Shown here: one piece after another, positions 7,375-15,561 of the stretch
How the letters are laid out: each line of letters opens with the position of its first letter
Position numbering within the stretch: position 1 is the stretch's first letter
Source of the DNA: Herminiimonas sp.
GTDB taxonomy: Bacteria; Pseudomonadota; Gammaproteobacteria; Burkholderiales; Burkholderiaceae_D
Length of the DNA: 49,179 nt
Direction: 5' to 3'
NCBI GenBank assembly: GCA_028292315.1
Contig: JAQGMO010000144.1
Location: 1 to 49,179, forward strand
Made by a program: the position numbers and the translations under genes
The notes under the pieces: generated by a model
Database searches by the model: none
Seen by the model: the letters and a program-made list of their open reading frames with translations, nothing else
What the model was told of the DNA's origin: nothing

Positions 7375-10300
7375 ATGATGACTACGGAACGCGTGCCGCC
7401 CAGCCGATCGGACCATAGCCGGACCGGCCGCGCGCTATCCGTTTCATGGACGGCGCGGTTTTCATGGTTGGGCCGCGCGTGGGCGGCCTGGCGCGCCGAG
7501 CGCCCCGCACGGCATGTTCCGCTGGTTGAGGAGTATGAGCCGCGCCTGCTGTATTCGGCCGATTTCGCTGCGGCCGGACTGGCGCTGGCGGGAGCGGGCC
7601 AGCCGGTCGAGCAGCGAATCGTCGACGCGAGCGGCGAGTTCGTCCAGTTGTCTGCAATGCAGGCGCAGGTGCAGCAGACGCAGCGTGAGGTGCTGATCAT
7701 CGGCGCCGGTATCGAGGATAGCCAGACCCTGCTCGACGGTTTGAGCGGCGATGGCCGCGAAATTGAAGTCCTGCGGCTTGACCCTTCCCGCGACAGCATC
7801 CGGCAGATCAGCGAAGCGTTGGCTGGACGGCATGATCTTGCCGCAATCCATATCCTGTCGCATGGCGCGCACGGCCAGTTGCAATTGGGCGCCACGACGC
7901 TGGATGGGGCGCAACTCGCTGCCCGTGCGGATGAAGTCGGTGGCTGGGGGCAGGCGTTGACCGCCGGCGGCGATATCCTGCTCTATGGCTGCGATGTCGC
8001 ATCCGGTCAATCCGGCGCGGCGTTTGTGCAGCAGTTGGCGGCGCTGACCGGAGCCGATATCGCCGCCAGCGATGACATCACCGGGAGCGGCCTGCGGCAG
8101 GGCGACTGGAATCTCGAATATGCGGCTGGTCAGGTCGAGACCGGCCTCGCGTTCAACACGGCGGCCCAACTGCAATGGGCCGGCACGCTCGAGACGCGCG
8201 CAAACAGCACCACTTCGGGGAAGCAAACCGACGCCGCGGTGGCGATCAGCGCAGCGGGTACTTCTGTCGTCGTATGGACCGGTGACGCCAATCAGGATGG
8301 AGACGGCAGCGGCATTTTCATGCAGCGATTCGACGCCGCCGGAAACCGGCTCGGAGGGGAAGTCCAGGTTAACACCCGTTTCGACCTCGACCAGACCAGC
8401 GCATCGGTGGCGATGGATGCGAGCGGTGGCTTTGTGGTGACTTGGGCCAGTAAAAGCACGGACAACAGCGGCAGCGGCAACATCGCCGACCGCGATGGCT
8501 GGAGCATACGCGCACAGCGTTTCAATCCGGACGGCAGCAGGGCCGGGGACGAGTTTGTCGTCAATCAGGGAACCGAGAAGGACCAGGAGCAGCCGGCAAT
8601 CGCAGTGGCACCGGACGGACAGTTCGTGATTGCATGGCGCAGTTCGGTCAAGAAAGATATCTATATTCGCCATTTTGATCCAAGTGGGAATGCGTTGAGC
8701 GGCGACGTGCTGGCCAGTACGCTCAAGGAAGGCGGCACCCAGGAGCTTCCTGCTATCGCGATTGGCAGCGATGGCAGTTACTTAGTGACATGGCAAAGCG
8801 ATAAGGGCGGCAGCGGCAAGGCGGTCTTTGCCCAACGCTTCGACAGGGACGACACTGCAGTCGGCACAAAATTCCGGGTCAATACATATGATGAAAACGA
8901 TCAGATGCAGCCTTCGGTTGCGCTCGGCGGTAACGGCAGGTTTGTAATCGCCTGGACCAGCGTTGACCAGGACGGCGCAAGCGAGGGAGTGTACGCGCAG
9001 TTGTACGGACCGGACGGTGTCCCGGTCGGTAATGAATTCCGCGTCAGCAGTACGACCGCCGGCAAGCAGCACTCCGCTTCTGTTGCAATGGATAGCGGCG
9101 GCAACTTCATCATTGCCTGGTCCGACGAAAAGAAGGACGACGGCGGCAGCTACGGCGTCTATGCGCAGCGCTATGATTCCAATGGCGCCGCGCTCGGCAC
9201 GCCATTTCTGGCGAATACGACTACCTCGGGCAACCAGAGTATTCCCGCAGTCGCGTTGAACGGCAGTGGCGACGCCGTGATTGCATGGGAAGGCAAGGGC
9301 GCCGACGATGATAACGGCGTTTTTACAAGCGTCTACATCGCATCCAATACGGCGCCATCTGCGAATCCGGATCTGGCAAGCACTAGCCAGAACGTGGCGG
9401 TGACTGGGGCCGCGCCGGGGTTGCTGATCAACGACACCGATCCGGATTCCGGTTCAGTGCTCGCCATAATCGAAATCGTTGCAGGTGCCGACGCATCGAT
9501 GCAAGTCACTGCATCCGGCGTTACCATCGCCGGCGTTTTCGGCGACCTGTTCATCAAGGCCGACGGAAGCTATCTTTACACGCCGAACACGGCGGCCAGG
9601 GCGTTGGCCGCCGGGCAGTCCGGCACTGATCTGTTCATCTATATTATCCGGGACGACAAAAACGCGGTCGCCACGTCCACGGTAACATTCACGATCAACG
9701 GCTTGAATGACGCGCCCGTCGCACATGACAATACATATGCGGTCGCCAAGCTCGGCTCGCTGAACGTGGCCGCCGCCGGGGTACTCGGTAACGATAGTGA
9801 CGCGGACCTCGTGCCGGTGCCGGATGCGCTTGTTGTAAGCTCGGTAAACGGGCAAGCGAACAAGGTCGGTGCGGCGGTCTCAGGCTCGTATGGCAATCTC
9901 ACGCTCGACGCCGACGGCAGCTTGCGCTATGCGCCCGATACGCTCAATGTCGTTCTTATAGGTTTGCTGACCGGTCAATCCGTGGTGGATAGCTTTACCT
10001 ACCAGATATCCGATGGAAAAGGTGGCACGGCGAGCGCCGCAATACATATCACGGTGATGGGTGCGAATACAGCCCCGACCGCTGTGGGCGACGCGGGATA
10101 CGTGGTGCAGGAAGATGGCGCGCTCGCGGTCGCCGCCGGCGCCGGCGTCCTGAGCAACGACAGCGATGTCGACGGCAATGCGCTTTCGGCCGTGCTGGTG
10201 AGCGGACCGGCCCACGGCAGCCTGGTCCTGCGCCAGGATGGCTCGTTCACCTATACGCCGGATGCGCTTTACAACGGCGCTGACAGCTTTACCTACCGCG

Positions 10301-12927
10301 CCAGCGACGGTTCGCTCAACTCCAACCTCGCCTCCGTCGCCTTGACGGTCACGCACGTCAACCACGCGCCGGTCGCGCTGGAAGATCGCGCAGCCGTCAT
10401 CCAGGGGGGCAGCGTGGCGGCCGGCGCCGCCGGGGGATTGCTGGGCAATGACAGCGATCCCGACACAATCGACACGCCGCGTATCATCAGCGTCCGTGTC
10501 GGCAGCACCAGTGTTGCGGTGGGGCCGGGGCTGCAAGGCGTATTAGTCACTGACCATGGCACGCTGACGTTAAGCAACGACGGCAGTTACAGTTACGTGG
10601 CTGATGGCGCTTCAAGCAGATCGCTGGCGGCCGGTTCCGTAACGAACGACGTATTCGCTTACACGTTGAGCGACGGGCAGGGCGGAACAGTCAGTGCGGA
10701 ACTGACCATTACGATTACCGGAACCAACGACGCACCGGACATTGCCGGTGCCGTCGCGAACCAGGCAACCGACGACAGGGCGGATATCTCGCCCTTCGCC
10801 GGACTGACCATTGGGGATCCGGACAGTCCGGCCCAGGCGCTTACCGTCGACATCACCCTGGACGCGGCGGCCAAGGGCACCCTTTCAAATATTGGCGGCG
10901 CAAGTTATGACGCGGCTGCGGGAATTTACAGTTTTACCGGTAGCGCGGAAGAGGTCACTGCAGCGGTACGCGCGCTGATATTCAGGGCCGCGCCGGACCG
11001 TGTCGCACCAGGCACGACCGAAACCACGGGCTTCAGCATCCGTGTCAGCGACGGGCAGGCCGCCACTACCGACGCAACGACCTCGGTTATTACGAGCTCA
11101 ATCAATGATACGCCCCTTATCAGCGGCGCCGCCCCCGGCCAGACGGTCGACGACACAGCCGGCATTGCAGCGTTTTCGACGATAACGGTGAGCGATGCCG
11201 ACAATCCTTCTCAGTCGCTCGCGGTCAGCATTGCGCTCGATAACGCGACCAATGGAATCCTCTCCAATCTTGGCGGCGGCACCTATGATGCGGCCGCCGG
11301 ACTCTATCGTTTCACCGGCACCGCCGCACAGGCCACTGCCGCGACGCGGGGACTGGTTTTCACGCCGGCCGCGAATCGGGTGACGCCGGGCGCAACCGAA
11401 GTCACTGGATTTACCATTGTCGTCAGTGACGGGCTAGCAAGCGCGAGCGACGCGACGACTACCGTCGTCTCAAGATCGGTCAATGATGTCCCGACGATTT
11501 CCGGCGCCGTCGCTTCCCAGCCAGTGGCTGACAATGCGACGTTGAATCCATTTTCCACTGTTTCGTTTGGCGATGCGGACAACCCGGCCCAATCGCTTGC
11601 CGTCCGCATCACGCTTGATAGCGCTGCCAAAGGTACGCTGTCGAACCTGGGAGGCGGGAACTACGATGCGGCGGCCGGCGTGTATCTTTTCTCCGGCACC
11701 ACCGCCGACGCAATGACCGCCGTGCGTGGACTGAAATTTACGCCGACGGCCAACCGCGCAGCACCAGGCTCGACCGAAACGACGGCCTTCAGCATCAGCG
11801 TCGGCGACGGGCAAGCGATAGCGGCTGACGCCACCACAACCGTCGTCACGGCCTCCGTCAACGACGCCCCGGTCGCCTTGCTGGCGAGAGCGGACGGTGT
11901 CCAGGATGCGGACAGCACGATCATCATTACATTGGCTGCAACCGACATTGATGGCGCTGCCGCGAGTTTCAAAATCGTAAGCCTTCCCGCAAACGGAACC
12001 TTATACCTGGACGCTGCGGGCATTTCGCCGCTCATGCCTGGCCTGTCGATTCCGGCAGATGGCAACCGGCTGTCAGTTTATTTCAGGCCGGCGGCCGGAT
12101 GGGTCGGCGACACCGGCTTTTCCTATATCGCCACCGACAATTTGGGCCTCGAAAGCGCGAATCAGGCTCTGGTTAATGTAACCATCGCGCCCATCATGAC
12201 CGAGATCATGATCGAAACAGTCGCAGTCGCGGATTCCGCCAGCTTCTTGCCGTTGGCCGCGTCGGCTCCCGCCAGTCTTGCGCCGGCCGCGGCGCCGGCG
12301 CCCGCAGCCGATTCCACGGCGGTGCAGGCCGCGGCGCGCACGGTCGGCGCCGAATTTTTTCTCACTGCGTCAGCCGATGTGAACGCGCTGGCAGCCGGCG
12401 AGGGTCAGAGCGCGACGGCCGACGGCAGCGCCGGCGTTCAATCGCGGCGCACCGCAGACCGTGCCATGACCGCCAGCATGTTCACATTGCCGGTGACGAT
12501 GGCGGCCCAGGCAGCCACCATCTTTGGCTCTGCCATTGCATCGGAGCTGAGCACAGGCACGGCAGCCGTGAGCGGTACGCTGGAAAGCGTCAGCGCGGCG
12601 ACGCAAAGCCGGGCCATGATAGCTGGCCTCGACCAGCTGCGCGAAAGCGTAAAGGGCAGCGAGGAAGCGGAGCAGCGCGTCATCGGCTCCACTGTTGCCG
12701 CCGGCGCCAGCGTCTCGGTGGGATATGTCATCTGGCTGCTGCGCGGCGGGGTGCTTGCGACGAGCCTGCTATCGTCCTTGCCGGCGTGGCGCTTTGTCGA
12801 TCCGCTGCCGGTGCTGAGCCGCTTCAAGCAGGACGATGACGAGGATGACGATGATTCCCTGGAGGCGATCGTCGGCGAGGATTACGATGAGCAGGGAGCC
12901 GATCCGGATGATGAACGAAGAAATTAG
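7375..12927 (+). CDS. Giant DUF4347/propeller/VCBS-type surface protein (1850 aa)
   Basis: No classical signal peptide is visible. The N-terminus is Arg/Trp-rich and followed by EPRLLYSAD at 55-63, a box I recall from LEPR-XLL-type giant extracellular proteins. Residues about 105-270 match DUF4347, with SHG (His163) and YGCD (Cys206), reminiscent of clan CD (caspase/gingipain-like) His-Cys dyads. Seven repeats of 50-65 residues (about 277-653) look like a beta-propeller. VCBS/cadherin-like Ig repeats (NDTDPDSG, NDSDVDG) occupy about 655-1115. Three 126-residue repeats (1118-1495) follow, then one more Ig-like module and an Ala-rich linker. The C-terminus has a hydrophobic segment GYVIWLLRGGVLATSLL followed by PAWRFVDPLPVL and a highly acidic tail. 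It is probably the exported cargo of the cassette, an adhesin or matrix protein, by inference. The start is the first of two adjacent ATGs, 10 nt after the adaptor gene. Confidence 0.88.
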   Translation: MMTTERVPPSRSDHSRTGRALSVSWTARFSWLGRAWAAWRAERPARHVPLVEEYEPRLLYSADFAAAGLALAGAGQPVEQRIVDASGEFVQLSAMQAQVQQTQREVLIIGAGIEDSQTLLDGLSGDGREIEVLRLDPSRDSIRQISEALAGRHDLAAIHILSHGAHGQLQLGATTLDGAQLAARADEVGGWGQALTAGGDILLYGCDVASGQSGAAFVQQLAALTGADIAASDDITGSGLRQGDWNLEYAAGQVETGLAFNTAAQLQWAGTLETRANSTTSGKQTDAAVAISAAGTSVVVWTGDANQDGDGSGIFMQRFDAAGNRLGGEVQVNTRFDLDQTSASVAMDASGGFVVTWASKSTDNSGSGNIADRDGWSIRAQRFNPDGSRAGDEFVVNQGTEKDQEQPAIAVAPDGQFVIAWRSSVKKDIYIRHFDPSGNALSGDVLASTLKEGGTQELPAIAIGSDGSYLVTWQSDKGGSGKAVFAQRFDRDDTAVGTKFRVNTYDENDQMQPSVALGGNGRFVIAWTSVDQDGASEGVYAQLYGPDGVPVGNEFRVSSTTAGKQHSASVAMDSGGNFIIAWSDEKKDDGGSYGVYAQRYDSNGAALGTPFLANTTTSGNQSIPAVALNGSGDAVIAWEGKGADDDNGVFTSVYIASNTAPSANPDLASTSQNVAVTGAAPGLLINDTDPDSGSVLAIIEIVAGADASMQVTASGVTIAGVFGDLFIKADGSYLYTPNTAARALAAGQSGTDLFIYIIRDDKNAVATSTVTFTINGLNDAPVAHDNTYAVAKLGSLNVAAAGVLGNDSDADLVPVPDALVVSSVNGQANKVGAAVSGSYGNLTLDADGSLRYAPDTLNVVLIGLLTGQSVVDSFTYQISDGKGGTASAAIHITVMGANTAPTAVGDAGYVVQEDGALAVAAGAGVLSNDSDVDGNALSAVLVSGPAHGSLVLRQDGSFTYTPDALYNGADSFTYRASDGSLNSNLASVALTVTHVNHAPVALEDRAAVIQGGSVAAGAAGGLLGNDSDPDTIDTPRIISVRVGSTSVAVGPGLQGVLVTDHGTLTLSNDGSYSYVADGASSRSLAAGSVTNDVFAYTLSDGQGGTVSAELTITITGTNDAPDIAGAVANQATDDRADISPFAGLTIGDPDSPAQALTVDITLDAAAKGTLSNIGGASYDAAAGIYSFTGSAEEVTAAVRALIFRAAPDRVAPGTTETTGFSIRVSDGQAATTDATTSVITSSINDTPLISGAAPGQTVDDTAGIAAFSTITVSDADNPSQSLAVSIALDNATNGILSNLGGGTYDAAAGLYRFTGTAAQATAATRGLVFTPAANRVTPGATEVTGFTIVVSDGLASASDATTTVVSRSVNDVPTISGAVASQPVADNATLNPFSTVSFGDADNPAQSLAVRITLDSAAKGTLSNLGGGNYDAAAGVYLFSGTTADAMTAVRGLKFTPTANRAAPGSTETTAFSISVGDGQAIAADATTTVVTASVNDAPVALLARADGVQDADSTIIITLAATDIDGAAASFKIVSLPANGTLYLDAAGISPLMPGLSIPADGNRLSVYFRPAAGWVGDTGFSYIATDNLGLESANQALVNVTIAPIMTEIMIETVAVADSASFLPLAASAPASLAPAAAPAPAADSTAVQAAARTVGAEFFLTASADVNALAAGEGQSATADGSAGVQSRRTADRAMTASMFTLPVTMAAQAATIFGSAIASELSTGTAAVSGTLESVSAATQSRAMIAGLDQLRESVKGSEEAEQRVIGSTVAAGASVSVGYVIWLLRGGVLATSLLSSLPAWRFVDPLPVLSRFKQDDDEDDDDSLEAIVGEDYDEQGADPDDERRN
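8203..9345 (+). repeat. Seven propeller-like repeats in the giant protein
   Basis: Seven copies follow a pattern of polar turn, AxVAMD-type strand, GGFVVTW-type strand, xVYAQRFD strand and G-x-xxGxEFxVN loop. The seven strand-2 motifs include FVVTWAS, FVIAWRS, YLVTWQS, FVIAWTS and FIIAWSD. Seven units would close one seven-bladed beta-propeller (residues about 277-653). Confidence 0.6.
10726..11859 (+). repeat. Three exact-length 378-bp (126-aa) tandem repeats
   Basis: Units begin at 10726, 11104 and 11482, each starting with Asn-Asp and ending before the next Asn-Asp at 11860. Each carries a GTLSNxGG motif, YDAAAGxYxFxG and a closing FSIxVSDG strand. The constant length with diverged DNA suggests old duplications maintained as structural modules. 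Confidence 0.85.
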
Positions 12928-12936
12928 GACAGACTG

Positions 12937-15471
12937 ATGAAATCGCTCACCGCAAAAACGCATATTGCGTTAGGACTCGGATTCCTCGTCGCAAGCGTAA
13001 TCCTCGGCGCTTCGTTCCTTGGGCTGGTTCCGGACCGGCTCGGCGCCATCCGCGACGGCCGGGCGGCACTGGCGGAAACCCTCGCCATCAGCGGCACTGC
13101 CATGGTCACCAGGGGCGAGCCGCGCATGTTCGAGTCTACCCTGCAGATGGTGGTCAAACGCAATTCCGATCTGCTCTCGGCCGGCATGCGCCGGGCCGAC
13201 GGCGCGCTGGTCGTCTCCGTCGGCCCGCATGAAGGAAATTGGGTCATCCCGGTGGGTGATTATTCGACCGATACCCAGTTGCGCGTGCCGATAATGGCCG
13301 GCGCTACCAGTTGGGGACAGCTCGAGCTGCGTTACATGGCGCCGCACGGCCAGGGTTTCATGGCCATCGTAAAAGGCCCGCTGTTCATGCTGGTCGCGTT
13401 CACTTCACTGGTGTGCTTTGTCCTGTTTTATTTTTACCTTGGCAAGGTGCTGCGCCATCTTGATCCGTCCGAAGCGATTCCCGGCCGGGTGCGCGCGGCT
13501 CTGGACACCCTGGTGGAAGGCTTGCTGGTGATTGACCGCAAGCAGAATATCGTTCTTGCCAACGAGGCGTTCGCTTCTTTCCTTGGCAAGACACCGGAGG
13601 CCTTGCTTGGCCATAATGCGGCGGCCCTGGACTGGAGGGATGAAAAAGGCCAGCCTCTCGCCGGCGGCGCGCTGCCGTGGCTGGACAGCCTGCGCAACGG
13701 GGCCGGGCCAAGCGACAGCATGATCAGTCTTTTCACTACCCATGGCGAGCAGCGTAATTTCATCGTTAACTGTTCACCGGTGCAGGGCGTGCGCGGCAAG
13801 GCTAATGGGGTCTTCATCAGCCTCAACGACGTTACCCAGATCGAACGCAACAAGGTGGAACTGCACCAGGCAAAGGACGAAGCCGAATCGGCCAATCGCG
13901 CCAAGAGCGAGTTTCTCGCCAATATGAGCCATGAAATTCGCACGCCGATGAATGCGATTCTCGGGTTCACCGAGTTGCTTAAACGCGGTTATGGGAAGAA
14001 CGAGCAGGATTCGATCAAGTTCCTCGATACCATCCACTCGAGCGGCAAGCATTTGCTTGAGCTGATCAACGATATTCTCGACTTGTCCAAGGTGGAAGCG
14101 GGACAGATGGAAATGGAGCGCATACCGTGTTCTCCGCACCGGATCGTGCGCGAAGTCGTGAATGTCCTGGCGGCGCGCGCCAATGAAAAAGGGATCGCCG
14201 TGGCGATTCATGCGCGCGGTGCGATTCCCGACCTGATCGAATCGGATCCCGGCCGGCTGCGCCAGATCGTCACCAACCTGTTGGGTAATGCGATCAAGTT
14301 CACGGAGCAAGGCAGCGTGCAGGTCGTGCTGCATCTCGAGCAGCGCGGAGACCGGCAGTTGTTTGCAATCGATGTTGTCGATAGCGGCATTGGCATTCCG
14401 AATGACAAGCTGGATAGTATTTTCGAGGCCTTCGTGCAGGCCGATACCAGCGTGACGCGCCGCTTCGGCGGAACCGGTCTCGGACTATCGATCAGCCGGC
14501 GCTTTGCCCGAGCGCTGGGTGGTGATATCGTCGCCAGCAGTGTGCCGGGAACCGGCAGCACGTTCGCGGTGCGCGTGGAGACTGGCCCGCTGGACAGCGT
14601 CCGCTACCTGACGCCGGAGGAAATCCTGGCCGGGGATGCGCCGCTGGCGACATCGGAGCAGGCACATTGGGTTTTCCCGGACGCGACGCGCGTGCTGGTG
14701 GTGGACGACGGCCCGGAAAACCGCGAGCTGGTCAAACTGATCCTTGAAGAAAACGGCTTGCAGGTAGAGCTGGCCGAAAACGGCCAGATCGGCCTGGACA
14801 AGGGGCTGGCCGGACGATTCGATCTGGTGCTGATGGATATGCAGATGCCTGTGATGGACGGATACATGGCCACTCGGCTATTGCGGGAACGCGGCTTCGG
14901 CAACCCGATCTTCGCATTGACCGCCCATGCAATGAAGGGATTCGATCAGGAAATTGCCGCTGCCGGGTGCACAGGATATCTGACCAAGCCGATCGATATC
15001 GATAGCTTGTTGCAGTCGATTGCCGATGCGCTGGGTGGCCGGCGCGTGACTGGTGCGCGGCCGGACGACGTGATTGCGCCGGACGCGCCGCAAGCCGCCA
15101 TGCCGGCGCCGGTTGAGGCCGCGCCTGCGGCGGCGCCAATTGACGCCGAGCCGGAATCGACGCCGCTGATTTCGCGCCTGGCTGACCGGCCGCGCCTGCA
15201 TTCCGCGATCAGGAAGTTTACGGCGCGTCTGAATGAGCAGCTCGATGCCATGGACCGCGCCTGGCAGGCGCGCGATATGGAAGAACTGGCGGCGCTCGCG
15301 CATTGGCTCAAGGGCGCAGCCGGTACGGTGGGCTATGACGCGTTCACCGAGCCTTCCGCGGAACTCGAGCAATGGATCATAGCGGACGCCAGCGATCAGA
15401 TCACGGCTTCGTTGCGGAAATTGCGAAGCTTGCAGAGCCGGATCGTGGAGCCGGCCGCAGCAGCGGTATAA
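12937..15471 (+). CDS. Hybrid sensor histidine kinase with REC and HPt
   Basis: An 844-residue membrane kinase. TM1 lies at about 7-29, a periplasmic sensor domain at about 30-145, and TM2 at about 148-170. Then come a PAS domain (about 188-300, [16 protein letters not shown]), HisKA with [14 protein letters not shown] (His332), and HATPase_c with N-box [19 protein letters not shown] and [11 protein letters not shown] receiver follows with Asp634 in [12 protein letters not shown], and a C-terminal HPt with His789 in [13 protein letters not shown]. All catalytic and phospho-acceptor residues are present, so an internal His-Asp-His relay is expected. The natural output is the REC-GGDEF-EAL protein encoded next. 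The gene starts 9 nt after the giant protein gene, so the kinase is made with its putative target. The signal is unknown. Confidence 0.93.
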   Translation: MKSLTAKTHIALGLGFLVASVILGASFLGLVPDRLGAIRDGRAALAETLAISGTAMVTRGEPRMFESTLQMVVKRNSDLLSAGMRRADGALVVSVGPHEGNWVIPVGDYSTDTQLRVPIMAGATSWGQLELRYMAPHGQGFMAIVKGPLFMLVAFTSLVCFVLFYFYLGKVLRHLDPSEAIPGRVRAALDTLVEGLLVIDRKQNIVLANEAFASFLGKTPEALLGHNAAALDWRDEKGQPLAGGALPWLDSLRNGAGPSDSMISLFTTHGEQRNFIVNCSPVQGVRGKANGVFISLNDVTQIERNKVELHQAKDEAESANRAKSEFLANMSHEIRTPMNAILGFTELLKRGYGKNEQDSIKFLDTIHSSGKHLLELINDILDLSKVEAGQMEMERIPCSPHRIVREVVNVLAARANEKGIAVAIHARGAIPDLIESDPGRLRQIVTNLLGNAIKFTEQGSVQVVLHLEQRGDRQLFAIDVVDSGIGIPNDKLDSIFEAFVQADTSVTRRFGGTGLGLSISRRFARALGGDIVASSVPGTGSTFAVRVETGPLDSVRYLTPEEILAGDAPLATSEQAHWVFPDATRVLVVDDGPENRELVKLILEENGLQVELAENGQIGLDKGLAGRFDLVLMDMQMPVMDGYMATRLLRERGFGNPIFALTAHAMKGFDQEIAAAGCTGYLTKPIDIDSLLQSIADALGGRRVTGARPDDVIAPDAPQAAMPAPVEAAPAAAPIDAEPESTPLISRLADRPRLHSAIRKFTARLNEQLDAMDRAWQARDMEELAALAHWLKGAAGTVGYDAFTEPSAELEQWIIADASDQITASLRKLRSLQSRIVEPAAAAV

Positions 15472-15561
15472 AACAATAGCTGGCAACCGGCGCCGATTGC
15501 GCCGCACTTGCCGCCCCGGAGAGACCAGGATGCAGAAATTACCGTATCAAAGGAAGCGAAA

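Noticed and set aside
8203-11859. Possible CRISPR or satellite array in the repetitive region
   Set aside because: The repeats are protein-level modules of 50-126 codons in one open frame; there is no short identical repeat with unique spacers.
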